A stretch of DNA of 64,000 bases from Cryptomeria japonica (GCF_030272615.1 NC_081406.1:172554861-172618860), one strand, 5' to 3'; counted from the stretch's first letter, positions 38,120 through 50,378 are shown. Numbers and translations are program-made. Notes: a model not told the origin generated them from the sequence alone.

Positions 38120-38799
38120 AGTTTAAGGCCGAAAAACACATAATTAGGCCTAAAAATCACAAAAATGGGTGTCAAGACCTCATAAAAAAAAATCCTTATT
38201 TTGTTGTTGCTGAAGTGTATATACATTGACATAGGTGAAGGAATTAATCTATATTTCTTCTTTTAAAATCAAGCTTATTGTAATGTTAATGATAACATGA
38301 CAGTTTTGTGGAAACATGAACAAAACTCAATAAAATCACTTCAAACTTGACACAATTGAATATTCTTGTCATACAACATTTGTACCTACATACTTCTCTT
38401 GTTCTCCTATGATTAGCCCATCAAATTCATCTCCTAAAGTCACTCAACTAACCTTGAAGAAGCTTAACAATATGCTAGGAAGGGAAAATTGGTTAACTAT
38501 TACTATAGCATGACTATATGACTATCTTTCCACCACATTTATATGATTAAAAAGCTTTACAACCTTATCTAGTTTATAATTACTCAATCTTGACTTTTAC
38601 CACTTATTTAAAAGGCCTTATTTACCTCCTCCATAAAATTTACATGAATTTGAAATGCGAACTACATACAAATGGAGTGAAAAGAAACTTCAAACATACC
38701 TAGGAATCCAAACCTTATTAAAATATTATTATCTATCTCCTAGCTAGGAAGGATGCTCCCATGTCATACTGCCAAGGAGCAAAAAGAGATTCACTCATT

Positions 38800-40240
38800 A
38801 TTTGGTGTTGTGCATTAATTCTTCCATACTTTTGCCTAGCTTGATGATGTCACCTACAATCATCCATGTTGAATCTCCAACTTGTTGGTTCCTCCATTTG
38901 ATAAAATACTAAAAGTATTCTTTGTGTCTTGCTTTCTTGACCACTTTCTTATCCAAAATTGCCTCAAGTTGATTTGGTGTCTCTTAGGGTAACTATTGCT
39001 CCCACTCAATGATTTTATCTTCACCCATTTCAAGCACTTAGACTATTTGGTCTTCATCTTTGTAATGGTATAGATCTACAACATTGATGATAGGAGAAAT
39101 TCCAATGCCTTTTGGAAGTTCTATCTCATATCCATTGCTTGAAAACCTCTTTAGAACCTTCCAAGGACCAATTTTCCTAATTTTCAACTTGTGCTCACCC
39201 TTTTGAAACCTTTCTTTATGAGATGAGCAATAATGAGATCATGAACATTAAAATCAACCTCTTTCCTCTTCTAATCAACTCCCTTCTTGTAGTGGATGGT
39301 GTTTTCTTCAAGCTTCTTCTTCACTTATTCATGAAAGTATTGAATTGCACTTGCAAATTATTCACCATCAACACTTATTAACTCCATTTTATTAATATTC
39401 CTTAGCTCATACACTCCTCTAGGATGCATACTATACATGATTTGAAAAGGACTCATTCAAGTGTACTTATATTAATTTAATCATTGTATGCACATTCTTC
39501 TTGTGCAAGCACCAAATCCTACTATTTTAGATGCATACTCACCAAGATTCTCAAGATGTTTCCAAAGTTCCTAATAAATACTTTTTTTCACAATGAGTCC
39601 AAGGAGGGTAAGTTTAACTGAAACTCAAATTAGTGCCCAACCTCTTCTATAAAGTCCTCCAAAATTGTCATGCAAATTTAGTGTCTCTATCAAAGACAAT
39701 GCTCCTAGGAATTCCATGCAATCTAACTATGTCCTTGAAGAACAAATTGGTAATTTAAGTAGCATCACTAGCATTTGTACATGGAGTGAAATGAGTCATC
39801 CTAGAGAACCTATTAAATACCACAAGATTGTATCATGCCCCTTCTAAGTTCTTGGTAGACCATGTACAAACTCCATACTTAATAAATCTTGTGGCATGTC
39901 AAGGATTGGAAATGGCTGATGCAAAACCTATATTTTGGCTTCTCCCTTTGGCATATTGGCCCAATTTAAACCTTTCTACAAAACCTCTTAGCAATATTTC
40001 TCACACCTAGCCAATAATAGTGTGCACTCAATTGAGCTAGTGTCTTGTTTTGCCCTAAATATTGTGCCAAGCTGCCATCATGTTTCTCCTTCAACAAGTT
40101 CTCTCTCATAGAACTTCTTAGAATGCAAATTTGGCTGCCCTTGAATAGTAAGCCCTCTTGTATCATGAAATCCATCCAATGAGTTCTATCCCTCCAAATA
40201 GGATTCACACATGCTTCATATGCCTCCTTGAATCTACATC
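38800..40240 (-). pseudogene. Gypsy integrase and chromodomain (copy C)
   Basis: The HHCC region lies at 40208-39966 (MRENLLKEKHDGSL, LSAHYYWLGV). It is followed by a stop-ridden catalytic core to about 39300 and a chromodomain-like end near 38985-38810 (LEAILDKKVVKK, then IKWRNQQVGDSTWM). The tryptophans and the E/D-TW pattern fit the histone-reading chromodomain of chromovirus integrases. Confidence 0.72.
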
Positions 40241-40249
40241 TCCTTCAAG

Positions 40250-41145
40250 TCATCAAATCCCAATATGCTCACTTGAGATTCTTGTGTCATGTCCCCTTTT
40301 GGGATCTTTTCTAATTTTGCAATTTATTGATCCAATTACACTTACAGTTCGTATGGCTTGATTACTATGTATGGTTTATCTCAAAATAACTTAAAGGTGA
40401 TTAATGAGACTTAAAAAAACATGAATTGCCTTAATAAATAATAATATAACCTTCCTTGTTGAAAAAAAATTCAGTATGTTGATCCAAAAGAAGTCAGTTC
40501 TTGCAATCTAGGTCTGATAGTTCTATATGCCGAATTTACTATGATTTTTGTGCTTCAGCTATTTGAAATCAATATAACAATATAATCTATGATCTCTTTA
40601 TAATCATGTGATGGAGTAACAATGATTCTAATCTAAAGAATTGAGTTCTAATTTCTAATTACTTTTTCCTGATGTATCCCATTATTGTGCATGTATTCTT
40701 TGTCTTGTGATATGATGAGTGTTCACCACCTTCACTTGGTTGCCAAAAGCACTCTGAGTGTTTCAAGTAAAAATGACTTAGAGAATTCGATCTTCCATGT
40801 TTGATTCATACACCTCATTCCCTCCCATATACCTTCTCATTTCTTTTGGAAAGATGCGACTTCAGGGAGGGACACGTTCATCCAAGGAGAAGCGCCCTTC
40901 CATTCAGATCTCATATCATTTGTTAATAAATAATATTCAATTTTAATAGAGATCGCATGTATTGTTATATTGATTCTTGTTTGTATTATATACATAAATT
41001 ATTACTGTATATGCCGATTACTGCTCTTGTACGTTGTTTATGTAATGTTACCATCAGTAATGTTCATCAAATAAATCACTTATGAATCGAACTCATTCTG
41101 GTTTCTGTATTTACTGAACGCTTAGTATAAGAAAGACTTGTTAAA
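40250..41145. other. Non-coding block between RNase H and integrase of copy C
   Basis: It is shared with copy A (14280-14938) and partly with copy B (to 36755). Copy C has about 230 bp more in the middle (about 40690-40925, including the GC-richer GGGAGGGACACG part). No reading frame connects RNase H to integrase across it. Confidence 0.6.
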
Positions 41146-41399
41146 TGCTTACTATTAACGTTGAACAATGCTTTTTATTTCAAGTCGTTGTCCATAATAT
41201 GTGTATGGGACTGTAATATCAATGTGTATTCATTGATCTTATTCATACAGTTATCTAACTTGCCCCTATCCTTGATCTTAATTACTCGTCCTTTATAATG
41301 GTTTTGAATGCTATCACCATTTATAAAGATAATACAAGTCTTTATCTACTTTTTCTTGCCAATTTCAAATCATTGCTTCTGCTACTAACTAAATTGAAG

Positions 41400-42690
41400 G
41401 TGTCCTAGATCTGCCATGCCTGGACATTACATCGTACATGATCAAACTCCTCCTACTCAAAGCATCTACAACTTTGTTAGATTGACCACAATTATGCTGA
41501 TAACAAAAATAAAACTTTTGCAACAATTCAGTCCATTTGACATGTCTTTGACTCAATTTATGTTGACTACTTATAAACTATAAAATATGATTATTAGTTA
41601 ACAAAACAAACTCCTTATGCATGAAATAATATCTCCATTTCTTAAAATCTTGTATGATTGCCAAAAAAATCCTCCTAATCATATATTGAATACCTCTTAT
41701 TTGCATCATTAAACATTTCAATGAGGTAAGCAATAAGCTTTCCATATTGACTCAAAACAACACCTATAGCAGTCCATTTAGCATCACATTCAAATCGACA
41801 AAGATTAGTAAAATCATGTAAAGTCAAGATAGGTTTCTCTATTATTTTCTTTTTAAGCATCTAAAAACTTTTATCAACAACCCGAGTCCAATGAAATACC
41901 TTCTTATCTCCTCTAATTGTATCCACTATTCAAGCATAAATACCACTTAAATTTCTTATGAATTTCTAGAGAAACTTACCAAACCATGAATGCTTCTTGC
42001 CCCAAAGCTACTCTTAGGAGTAGGCCATTCAATGATTTCCTTTATCTTCTCCTTATACATCTACAATCCTTCTTGTGAGATCACAAAGGTCAAGTAAATT
42101 AATTTTGTCTTAAAGAAAGTACAATTATTAATATTGATTATTAGCTTAACTTCACACAACTTGTCTTATAGCAATCTTAGGTACCTAAGATTTTGTTCCT
42201 TTGATTGATTATAAACCAAGATGTCATCCAAATATACCACGAAAAGCTTACCTGTGAAACATATAAGAACCTCATTCATAAGCCTCATGAAAGTTCTTAG
42301 ATCATTAGTTAAGCCAAATTTCATAACTAGCCATTCATAGAACCCATCATTTGTATTAAAAGGTTGTCTTCCACTCACCACCCTCTCTAATTCTAATATG
42401 ATGATAGCCACGTTTCAATTTTATCTTAGAAAAATAGTTGGCTCCAATCAAAAATAAAAATAAAAATCAATTATTGGCAAAGGGAATACATACAAGATAG
42501 TAATTTTGTTGATTTCTCAAGAATCTATGCACATTCTCTAACCTTCATCCTTTTTATGACTCAAAAATATTGAAACAACACAAGAACATAAAATTTACCA
42601 TATTAGCCCTTTCTCCAACAATTGCTGCTCCTACTTCTTGATTTCTTCATTCTTCTTTGGAGTCTTATTATAAGTTATCTTATTGGAAGA
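41400..42690 (-). pseudogene. Gypsy reverse transcriptase and RNase H (copy C)
   Basis: The minus strand from 42690 reads an interrupted RT start (LLEKGLIW, HKKDEG). From 42411 it reads FYEWLVMKFGLTND, TFMRLMNEVL and the catalytic VVYLDDILVY. RNase H begins at about 41860 with ILTLHDFTNLCRFECDA, GVVLSQYGK and NDANKRYSIYD. It runs on, with breaks, through KWRYYFMHKEFVLLTN to VDALSRR near 41430. These are the usual positions of the YxDD box and the RNase H acidic residues. Stops and frame changes make it inactive. Confidence 0.82.
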
Positions 42691-42754
42691 TTTTCTCCTA
42701 GAAACAAGCCTATATGATGGCTGATACTTCTTAATGGAGGTAAATAATTAGGTA

Positions 42755-42925
42755 GGTCATACATGCATACATACATACATACATACATGTTCATACACAC
42801 ACACACACACATATATGTATGTAGAAATATGTTTGTGCGTATATACATATATACATGTATATATACATTCACACACACACACACACATTAATATGTATAT
42901 ACATACGTGTGTGTGTGTGTTTGAT
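42755..42925. repeat. Compound microsatellite (ATAC)n, (AC)n, (GT)n
   Basis: (ATAC)n at about 42759-42790, (AC)n at 42797-42811 and 42872-42887, ATATAC stretches between, and (GT)n at 42907-42921. It lies at the junction of two unrelated gypsy fragments. Confidence 0.9.
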
Positions 42926-42939
42926 ATTAGGATCATAAA

Positions 42940-43960
42940 GTTGTCTATTCTAACTCCAATTTAGCCAATCTCACTATGATTGCATCATTTTCTAGCACCT
43001 TTAACTATTATAGGAGTTCAAGAATAAGAAAATCTAATGATAGAAGAATCCTTTCTTCTCTCACATAGACAATTGTGAAAAGAGAGTTGGCATGGCTCTT
43101 TTTGATGTAATCCTACCAACCCAGAGAGCTATATTTTTTTTAGAGTTCTAAGACCTGTGGTTTTCATCCAATTTCTTTTTGATTATTTTAATCAATTTTT
43201 TGTTGGTAAACTAACCAATCCATTACCCTAAGGGTAATAGTTGGATGAATTTTATAGCCAAATACCATAATTTATAACCTATTTACTAATTAGAATACCA
43301 ACAAAATATTTTGAATTGCTTAAAATAATGGTAGAAGGAACACTAAATCTTGTCATAATACCTTTTAGAAAGACTAGAATTGAAGCTTTTGTAGCTTCCT
43401 TAAGTGCAACAACTTTTGTCCACATTGTGAAGTAATTTGTGGCTATTAAAACCCATTTGTGTCCAACACTAGAAGGTGGGTTAATTATGTCAATGGAATC
43501 TAAAACCGATTGGGAAAAATGTTTATCAACTTGAACAAGATGGAGAGGAAGAGTGTCTATCATCTACTTTTTTGTAAAGTAAGAATACATTTTCTAATCT
43601 GTCACCCACTAAACCAACTTGGCTAGTAATAAGTAGGCCTCATGATCTTGGTAGCAATAGTCCTTAAGCATAAATGACCTCCTAATAGGCCATTGTGAAA
43701 TTCTTCAAGCACCTTAATCTATTTCACCTCAATGCACCTATATAAAACTCCATTTATGTAGTTTTGTTTAAAAAAAGTAAAAGACAAAACACCTTGATAA
43801 AATGTCTCCTTTGCGTCACGTTAAGGCCTTGAGGTAAACAAGACAATAATATTCATGAACTTAGCTATTTGGAATGACAAGCTCAACTGGATGATCCTTT
43901 GATAGTAAGTAAATGGTATTATTATCAACTTTCAAGTCTACTACACACTTAGTCAATGGT
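42940..43960 (-). pseudogene. Tat-type gypsy integrase fragment
   Basis: The minus strand at 43563-43279 reads DSIDIINPPSSVGHKWVLIATNYFTMW, VALKEATKAS and RFSVPSTII. This is the integrase catalytic core of the Tat/Ogre group, where relatives have 'GP-NPPSS-GHK--L-ATDYFTKW'. The first catalytic Asp (DY) has become N. Upstream (43960-43570) are linker remnants. It is a different family from copy C and starts after the microsatellite. Confidence 0.75.
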
Positions 43961-44742
43961 GACACCCTTCTTCGAGACTATATGACCAAAGTTTTTACCT
44001 TAGTCAAGTACAATATACACACTTCTTGGGATTAAAGAACTCACCAGATTCCCTACACCTCATAATGACAAATATATACAAAACTAATGGTTGTTGAGTT
44101 TGAAATTTGAAAATATGTGGGAATGACTTTGATTATTTGAATTTGTTGTTACCATTTGTATGAATTCATTTTAGTTGTTGAGTTCCAAATTATAAAAGTG
44201 GGTATTTTGGAGCAACTTGTCTTATATTATAAATGAAATTGTATGTGTAGTTGAGCATATTCATTGGTCAACTACACACGCACATGTGAACATATATTAA
44301 TACATTTGCAACAATTTAGTAGACTTTTGAACGTTTTCTATTTGGCAGTTAAAATGTATAAGTTACATGAAGATTAAAATGAACAAAGAGTGAAAGGTTA
44401 TTGGAAAATGGACAGTAACTTAGACCTTTCCCTTAAGTATAATAAGAATCGATGAAAGCGATTGCATTGAATAATCTTTACTGTTCTCTCAAACTACATG
44501 TTTGTTTAGTTCATCTTTCTATCTAACAACTAAATTTCCTTCTCTCTTCTTTATTTACTACCAAAGCTAAGAAATGTTAAGGGACTGAATTTTAAAAAAT
44601 TAAAATAAGTTAGAACGAAGCGTAGAAGAAATGATAAAATAGTCCATGTTTGACTCTAACCTTAACTCATAAACTAGTCTCTTCTAGTTATTTGAAATCT
44701 AGCATGTGCGTTTTAAAATTCCACTGGTTAGAGTTCTAGTAA
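43961..44742. other. AT-rich spacer
   Basis: No gene, repeat or element is recognised here. Confidence 0.45.
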
Positions 44743-44823
44743 ATGGCGGCGCCTGCGACTCTTACCATTCTGGGCTCAACAACTAAACATTCCTTTCAAT
44801 TTCGACTAGTCCACAAAACCTAA
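44743..44823 (+). CDS. Short frame resembling a transit-peptide start
   Basis: ATG at 44743, 26 residues (MAAPATLTILGSTTK...), rich in Ala, Thr and Ser with basic residues and no acidic ones, like the start of a plastid transit peptide. GC-rich relative to its surroundings. It ends at TAA 44821 and no splice donor is obvious. It may be the first exon remnant of the gene at 44887, or chance. Confidence 0.2.
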   Translation: MAAPATLTILGSTTKHSFQFRLVHKT

Positions 44824-44886
44824 ATACGAGGAAGCTTCAAAAGTTTAAAAGACCGGATGATTGAAAATTTGCATTTGCATTTGCAG

Positions 44887-44940
44887 GGGTGGATTCTGTG
44901 GTTGTGGAGATGAAGGAAAACAAGATCACTGTCATTTTGA
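44887..44940 (+). pseudogene. Possible heavy-metal-associated (HMA) domain exon fragment
   Basis: After a good acceptor-like TTGCATTTGCAG, the sequence encodes VDSVVVEMKENKITVI. This matches the second strand of HMA domains in plant HIPP proteins ('GVDSV-VDMKEKK-TVIG'), where an intron commonly lies just before. The expected GD-DP continuation is lost. The metal-binding CxxC half was not found upstream. Short, so uncertain. Confidence 0.35.
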
Positions 44941-44999
44941 TGTTTCTCAATTATGATTTGCAATGTTGTGTATGTTTGTTTTCAATCTGTTTTGTAGAC

Positions 45000-45585
45000 C
45001 AACATAGTTCTATGTGTATGTTGACTCATCACTAATAATTATGTGGCGATAGGTCAATGTTATCCCCCTATTGATCTAGTTGAATTATAGGACGCCATTA
45101 TATTGAAATTCCTCTAATATTATTGAAGATGTGGTTACTTGGACTTAGTGCATTGGAGGTCACTAGAATCTATTTGCTTGAATAGAAAGAATATTTGAAA
45201 TCCTTCTTTGGGATTCATCAACGATTCATTTGCAATAATCTTGTTAAGGGCTTCTTGCTAGAACGGCTTAATTATTACAACATCAAAATTGTATCATTGT
45301 AGAAATGTTGGATTTTATGCCCATTGACATGTTGAACATTGATTTTTGGATGAATATAGATTTTGGTGTCCCATATTAATATACCCTATCCAACCAATGA
45401 TGGGATCTTATTTTTCCAAAGAGTCCAAACTTATTAATTTTTTTTTTTGTCTTGTATGATTAAAACATATTCATACTTTGGAAGAAAAATTTTAAATCTA
45501 AACCACACTTTTTAAATAATCAAACATGTAATATATGATAAATAGGATAGATTTGAGATTAGATGATATTATAGTTTATATACCA
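45000..45585. other. AT-rich spacer
   Basis: No gene or element is recognised. Confidence 0.4.
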
Positions 45586-45589
45586 CTAT

Positions 45590-45886
45590 TTATTTCATGC
45601 TATTGAAGCATTTACAAAAATCATCCACCAAACCTCCATGGTGCATGCCAGTAAAACACAAGTGAAACGTACAAGCTCAAGATAGGGGAAGCGTTTGAAA
45701 GCATTCTTACAATAACCCTTTTGTGAATATCCAAAAATCAAAGCATTCCATGAGATCAAATTCCTTTGAGATATTTTGTCAAACAATCCACATATGTGCC
45801 TTGTGTATACTTTTGCACTTAGCATATGTGTACCACGGAACTTACAACTACAACATCTAATGAAATTCTATTTTCTATTATACTTT
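45590..45886 (-). pseudogene. PPR protein gene, 3' part, split by an LTR element
   Basis: On the minus strand it reads LDVVVVSSV, then (shifted frame) YAKCKSIHKAH, then LFDKISQRNLISWNALIFGY, SQKGYCKNAF and FTCVLLACTM. This is the classic pattern of plant pentatricopeptide-repeat proteins (MYAKCG, ALFD-M--RN-VSWNALI-GY, FT-VLLAC), which bind organelle RNAs. At least two frame changes lie near 45840 and 45680. The other half is at 49509-49865. Confidence 0.85.
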
Positions 45887-46673
45887 TGATGTAGCCATAA
45901 CCGGTAAAACCCTCAAAGAGAATAAAACAAGAGTAACACAAAGAAAACAACAAGATCACATAAACAGATCATATTATTGCTTTAGAACTTCCGAAAATCA
46001 TTCGGCTATCATCATATAATCATCGAAGAACATCTGGCAATTAACTAGTTACATGCAGGCTATCATTCAGATACAATCCAATCTGGGACTCTAAGAATCG
46101 GCCGGATCACAAAATGTGAATCTCAATTCTATTTCCCCTACCCCTACAAATGATTACATAACATCATATTTATACCCACCGAAACATATCTGGGTCAGCC
46201 TCATAAGATTACATTTACCAATGCAAGAAAATGAAACATGTAATTAGGTCGGCCCCAAGAATTAAATAAATCTTTCCAGACAATGACAACCACAAAGTGC
46301 GGTTCAGCAGGAAGGTTGGTCACATGCCATAGAACATAAAACAAGACCCAAGATAGATCCACATGCTAAGAATCGCACCGATAATGAAGGAAAACCAACC
46401 GGTAAGCACAAGAACTATCCCGGAACCCAAAAACAGTCAACTGGAAGCAATAACTGACCAAAAAAGAACCCAAATGAACTAAAAATATGGAATTAAGCAC
46501 ATGAACCCGCCTGGAAACTGAAAATAAGATCTGCCACGAAGAACAAGCAACTACCAGTGTCAACCGGTAAGAACACAAAAAACTACATCAAGAACTAAAC
46601 AAGAACAAAAGTTGAAAGAAAATATTTTTAGATGATACGGGATTGCTCATTGACCAGGGATGCTCTTGCATCA
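45887..46673 (-). repeat. 3' LTR (by element orientation) of the gypsy element, 787 bp
   Basis: On the given strand it starts TGATGTAGCCATAACCGG and ends GCTCTTGCATCA. It is about 28 bp shorter than its partner, chiefly near its left end. Confidence 0.9.
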
Positions 46674-46712
46674 GACAACCCAGGTAGAAAAAGATGTTCC
46701 ATGAGAGGCAAC

Positions 46713-48674
46713 TCATGAACATCTAAAAGGATTCAAAATAAAGACCCCATGCTCATTTATGATCCAAACATCTTCCTTATCTGCCAACCTCTTCTTTAGC
46801 TCCTTTGCTGCCCCAACCAACTTCTCTAACCTCTGACTCTCTTTGTTTCTCTTCCTTTGCTTCAAATTTGCATGTTGTCTCTGTTTACTGCCTTCTTTCT
46901 TCTGCAACTCTGATTTGTTTTTGCCATCAGACTTCATCCGATTTATTATCATAAGCTCTTTGTCAACCGGTTCCATTTATCCATCAGGCTCAACTATCAA
47001 ATCCTTCTGCCATTCTATGTCAACCTCTGCAACTGGTGCCATCAGCTCTTTCTTCAAGTCACCTTCCGATATGACCTCTGCAACCGGTTTCTCAGGACTC
47101 AGATTCTTTACCTCCTTCTCTTTCTCCTTCAAATAAATATCTCCTCTATCATACTACCAAGGTTTTCTCAACAAGACGAGACAAGAACTCATAGATACAG
47201 AATCACACAAAACCCCATCCCTGAAAGGCCCAATATTAAAATTCACCAAACATTGCTCGTTTATCTCTATCTTTTGATCATCTTGTAACCAACTTACCTC
47301 ATAAGGACAAGGATGCTCAAGCCTCTTCAATCCAAGATTCATAACCATCTCCTCAGATACCAAATTGCCAGTACTTCCACTATCTACAATAACCTTGCAA
47401 CACTTACCACTTGATTTACACATAGTCCGGAAGAGACACTTCCTCTGAGTAGATCTGATATCCTTTCTCTAGAACATAAGGGATTATCCTTGCTCGGGTG
47501 CACACTCAGATCCGGTATCATCACCTTCTGGTTCCTCACATTCCATACAACTTCTTGACATTCCCTTCTTAGATTCATAGAATCTATTTCCAGTTTTTCC
47601 ACACTTGTAACATTTGCTAGGAAACTCTCTATTGGTACTGCTACTACCTTTCTTATAAGATTTTTGTTTTGGTTCTTTACTCCACTTAGGTTTTAATTCA
47701 TCTTCCTCAATTGGTTCCTGCCTCTTTGCACTCATCTGTCCTTTGAATTTCTCCTTCCCTCTATTTGTTTGTCTTCTTCTCATCTTCTCCTCATCCTTCA
47801 AAGCATACTGGTAAGCTTCTTCAACTGCGGAAATCCTCAACATACTCATCTCATCCTGAATGTTAAAAGCAAGTCTATTTACATACCTTGCCACCTTTTC
47901 TTTGTCCATCTCTCTATGTCCAGATCTAATCACCACCTTGTAGAATTCCTCAGTAGACTTCTTCATAGTCATGTTTCTCTATTTCAGGTTCTGCAACTTC
48001 TTGAACAACTCCAGTTCATAGTCTCCCGGTATGAACTTGGCCTTCAATCTTGCAACCATTTGTCTTCACCGGATGATCTTCAATTCACCATTCTCCACTC
48101 TGTCTTTCTGCAATTCTTTCCATCATAAGGCAGCATGCCCTTTCAACTTAGTCTGTGCCAACCGGACTCTCTACAGGTTCTTGACATCCTCAAACTCAAA
48201 GTAATCCTCCAAGTATCCGATCCAATCGATTAGAGCCTCTGGGTTTAGTGTTTCAGAAAAGTTGGAAACTTTAACTTTATGAAATTTGCTTGCTTGTGCC
48301 ACTACTCTTTGGAATCTTTCCTCTCTTTCATCTTCTGGTCCTTCAGCTTCCTCAAGCTCTTCATCGGCTTCCTCATATTCATCCTGAGAATAAGGGTTCC
48401 TCCACGAACCAGCCAAAGCATTTCATATTTCATTCCTCACTTTATTCTTGAAGTCTTCCATCATCTTCTCTACCCTCCGCGGGTTTGTCCTTCTCAGCGG
48501 CATCTCCTCTTCCACTCTAGTGAACTGCCTCAACTCAGTGATCTGACTGTTAGTTTCAATTGCCTCCCCTCGGCGATCTATTGAACACATGCGCAGTCTG
48601 CCTCCTATCGATGATCTTTCCACCCAAAGGAATGCCTCAATGTTTGCAAATGATTCTTCCACTAGCCAGTCCAT
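46713..48674 (-). pseudogene. Gypsy gag-protease polyprotein, truncated before pol
   Basis: Start ATG at 48674 (MDWLVEESFANIEAFLW), just inside the 5' LTR. One frame runs to 46713, broken by about six stops. Gag (about 48300-47600) has the Retrotrans_gag core: ETLNPEALIDWIGYLEDYFEFE, then LKAKFIPGDYE and TEEFYKVV. The zinc knuckle CYKCGKTGNRFYES has Asn for His and Ser for the last Cys. The protease (47423-47154) has VDSGSTGNLVS and the end LLRKPW. The rest (to 46713) is a Lys/Glu-rich predicted coiled coil ending HGVFILNPF. Readable stops arise from TGG or CAG/CGA by transition. Confidence 0.85.
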
Positions 48675-48693
48675 AACCACCTATGGTACCACT

Positions 48694-49508
48694 TGATGCA
48701 GCTATAACCGATAAAACCCTCAAAGAGAATCAACCGGCTTATGGTGTGAGAGTAACACAACAAAAGCAGCAAGAAAACATAACAAGATCACATAAATAGA
48801 TCATATTATTGCTTTATAACTTCTGAAAAATCATCTAGATATCATCATATAATCATCAAAGAACATCTGGCAATTAACTAGTTACATGCAAGCTATTAGC
48901 CAGATACAATCCAATCCAAGACTCCAAGAATCAGTCGGATCACAAAATTTGACTCTCAATCCTAAATCTCAATTCTACTTCATCTGCCCCTACAAATGAT
49001 TACATAATATCCTTATACCCACCGGAACATATCTGGGTCGGCATCATCAGATTACATTTACCAACGCAGGAAAATGAAACATGTAATTAGGTTGGCCCTA
49101 AGAATTAAATAAATCTTTTCAGAATATGACAACCATGAAGTGTGGTTCAACAAGAAGGTCAGCCACATGCCAAAGAACATTGGGAAAGACCCAAGATAGA
49201 TCCACACGCCAAGAGTCACATCGGTAATGAAGGAAAACCAACGGTAAGCACAAGAACTATCCCAGAACCCAAAAATAGTCAACTAGAAGCGATAACTGAC
49301 AGGAAAAGAACCTAAATGAAGTGAAAATCTAGAATTAAGCACACGAACCAGCCTGGAAACCAAAAATAAGATCTGCCACGAAGAACAAGAAACTACCAGT
49401 AAGAACACAAATTTAAATTGCATAAAGAACTAAATAAGAACAAAACTTGAAAGGAAATATTTTTGGATGATGCAAGATTGTTCATCGACCTGGGATGCTC
49501 CTACATCA
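48694..49508 (-). repeat. 5' LTR (by element orientation) of the gypsy element, 815 bp
   Basis: TGATGCAGCTATAACCG to CTCCTACATCA on the given strand. On the minus strand a primer-like TGGTACCATAGG (48690-48679) follows. It deviates from the tRNA-Met site TGGTATCAGAGC at a few bases, so the primer is not certain. Confidence 0.9.
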
Positions 49509-49865
49509 GCTTTGTTGGATGTTCATGCCCTTTTCTAAACCTCCCATTTTGGCATAGGCTGAAAGGATTTTCCAAAGGTTGTGGAATCTGTCTCTACACC
49601 TATACCAACTACATTTTCTTAGAAGTTTCTCAGGCCTTTTCAACAAAAGCATTCTATGTCTATCGAACAAGAAAAAAAAAGCATTTTATGTATAGCCCGC
49701 AATCATTGTAGTCCACGAGACCAAATATTTTTGATGCATTTGGTCAAATAGTGCACATGCCTTGTCTATGTTTTTGCATTTCCCATACATGTCCCCCAAG
49801 GAACTTGCAACTACAAATCCGAGAAAAACAAGGGCTGCATTGCAACATACTTCATGTCATATTTG
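49509..49865 (-). pseudogene. PPR protein gene, 5' part of the split
   Basis: The minus strand reads FVVASSLGDMYGKCKNIDKA, CALFDQMHQKYLVSWTTMIAGY, then VGIGVETDSTTF and (shifted) YAKMGGLEKGMNI. This is one complete PPR repeat set upstream of the element. Frame changes lie near 49680 and 49560. The C-terminal half is at 45590-45886. Confidence 0.85.
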
Positions 49866-49929
49866 GCTTAACAACTTTGTTCGAAGACATGAAAGAGACA
49901 TAGGAGCTACAACCAATAGATAGAATCTA

Positions 49930-50370
49930 GAGCTTCACTCTATTAAACAGACCAAAATACTAAGAGGGGTTGAATCACTATTCCCCAAATTTAACACACA
50001 AAAATTCTGAAACTAAATTTGATCTTAATTAACCTTAGCATTAAAAGATCTAACAAATTGAAATTAAATCCAAAATACACAAAACCATAAGAGAGACGCC
50101 ATATTTTTATACATGGAAAACCCAAATGGGAAAAACCATAGAGAGGGTTAGCTCTCAAGATAATATAACTAGTTATATGAGATTACAAAAGGAAGCTCAT
50201 ATCCTGGAGGGCTCACTTTTAGGATTACAATGGATCACTACTGAAAGGCTCACTACCAAGAAAAATAAGAATAAATTGACAAAATTCATCTGCATATTCA
50301 TGGGATCAATTCCTATTAAGCTCAAACAACACACCAACTTCTTGTAGTAGATCTAGTTAAGAAACTCATG
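49930..50370 (-). repeat. LTR-like fragment related to 14939-15340
   Basis: Matches the fragment left of the 15.4-kb element over about 370 bp, with the same GAGGGTTAGCTCTC and CTCAAACAACACACCAACT strings. On the minus strand it resembles the 3' half of a copia LTR ending near GATTCAACCCC. No partner LTR or coding region was found beside it. Confidence 0.5.
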
Positions 50371-50378
50371 CACTATCG

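Larger units (their letters stand above)
38120..42720 (-). mobile_element. Gypsy chromovirus, copy C, with RT, RNase H, integrase and chromodomain
   Basis: The minus-strand order is reverse transcriptase, RNase H, a non-coding block of about 0.9 kb, integrase, chromodomain, then a 3' non-coding region. This is the most complete chromovirus in the window. Gag and protease are missing and the right end stops at the microsatellite near 42750. LTR borders could not be set. Confidence 0.8.
45887..49508 (-). mobile_element. Gypsy-type LTR retrotransposon, gag-protease only, inside the PPR gene
   Basis: LTRs lie at 45887-46673 (787 bp) and 48694-49508 (815 bp), with TGATG...CATCA ends. The flanks are ACTTT (45882-45886) and GCTTT (49509-49513), a 5-bp target-site duplication with one transition. 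The minus-strand interior is a primer-like TGGTACCATAG, gag, protease and a coiled-coil segment, but no reverse transcriptase or integrase. LTRs look about 85-88% identical by eye, so the insertion is fairly old. Confidence 0.92.
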
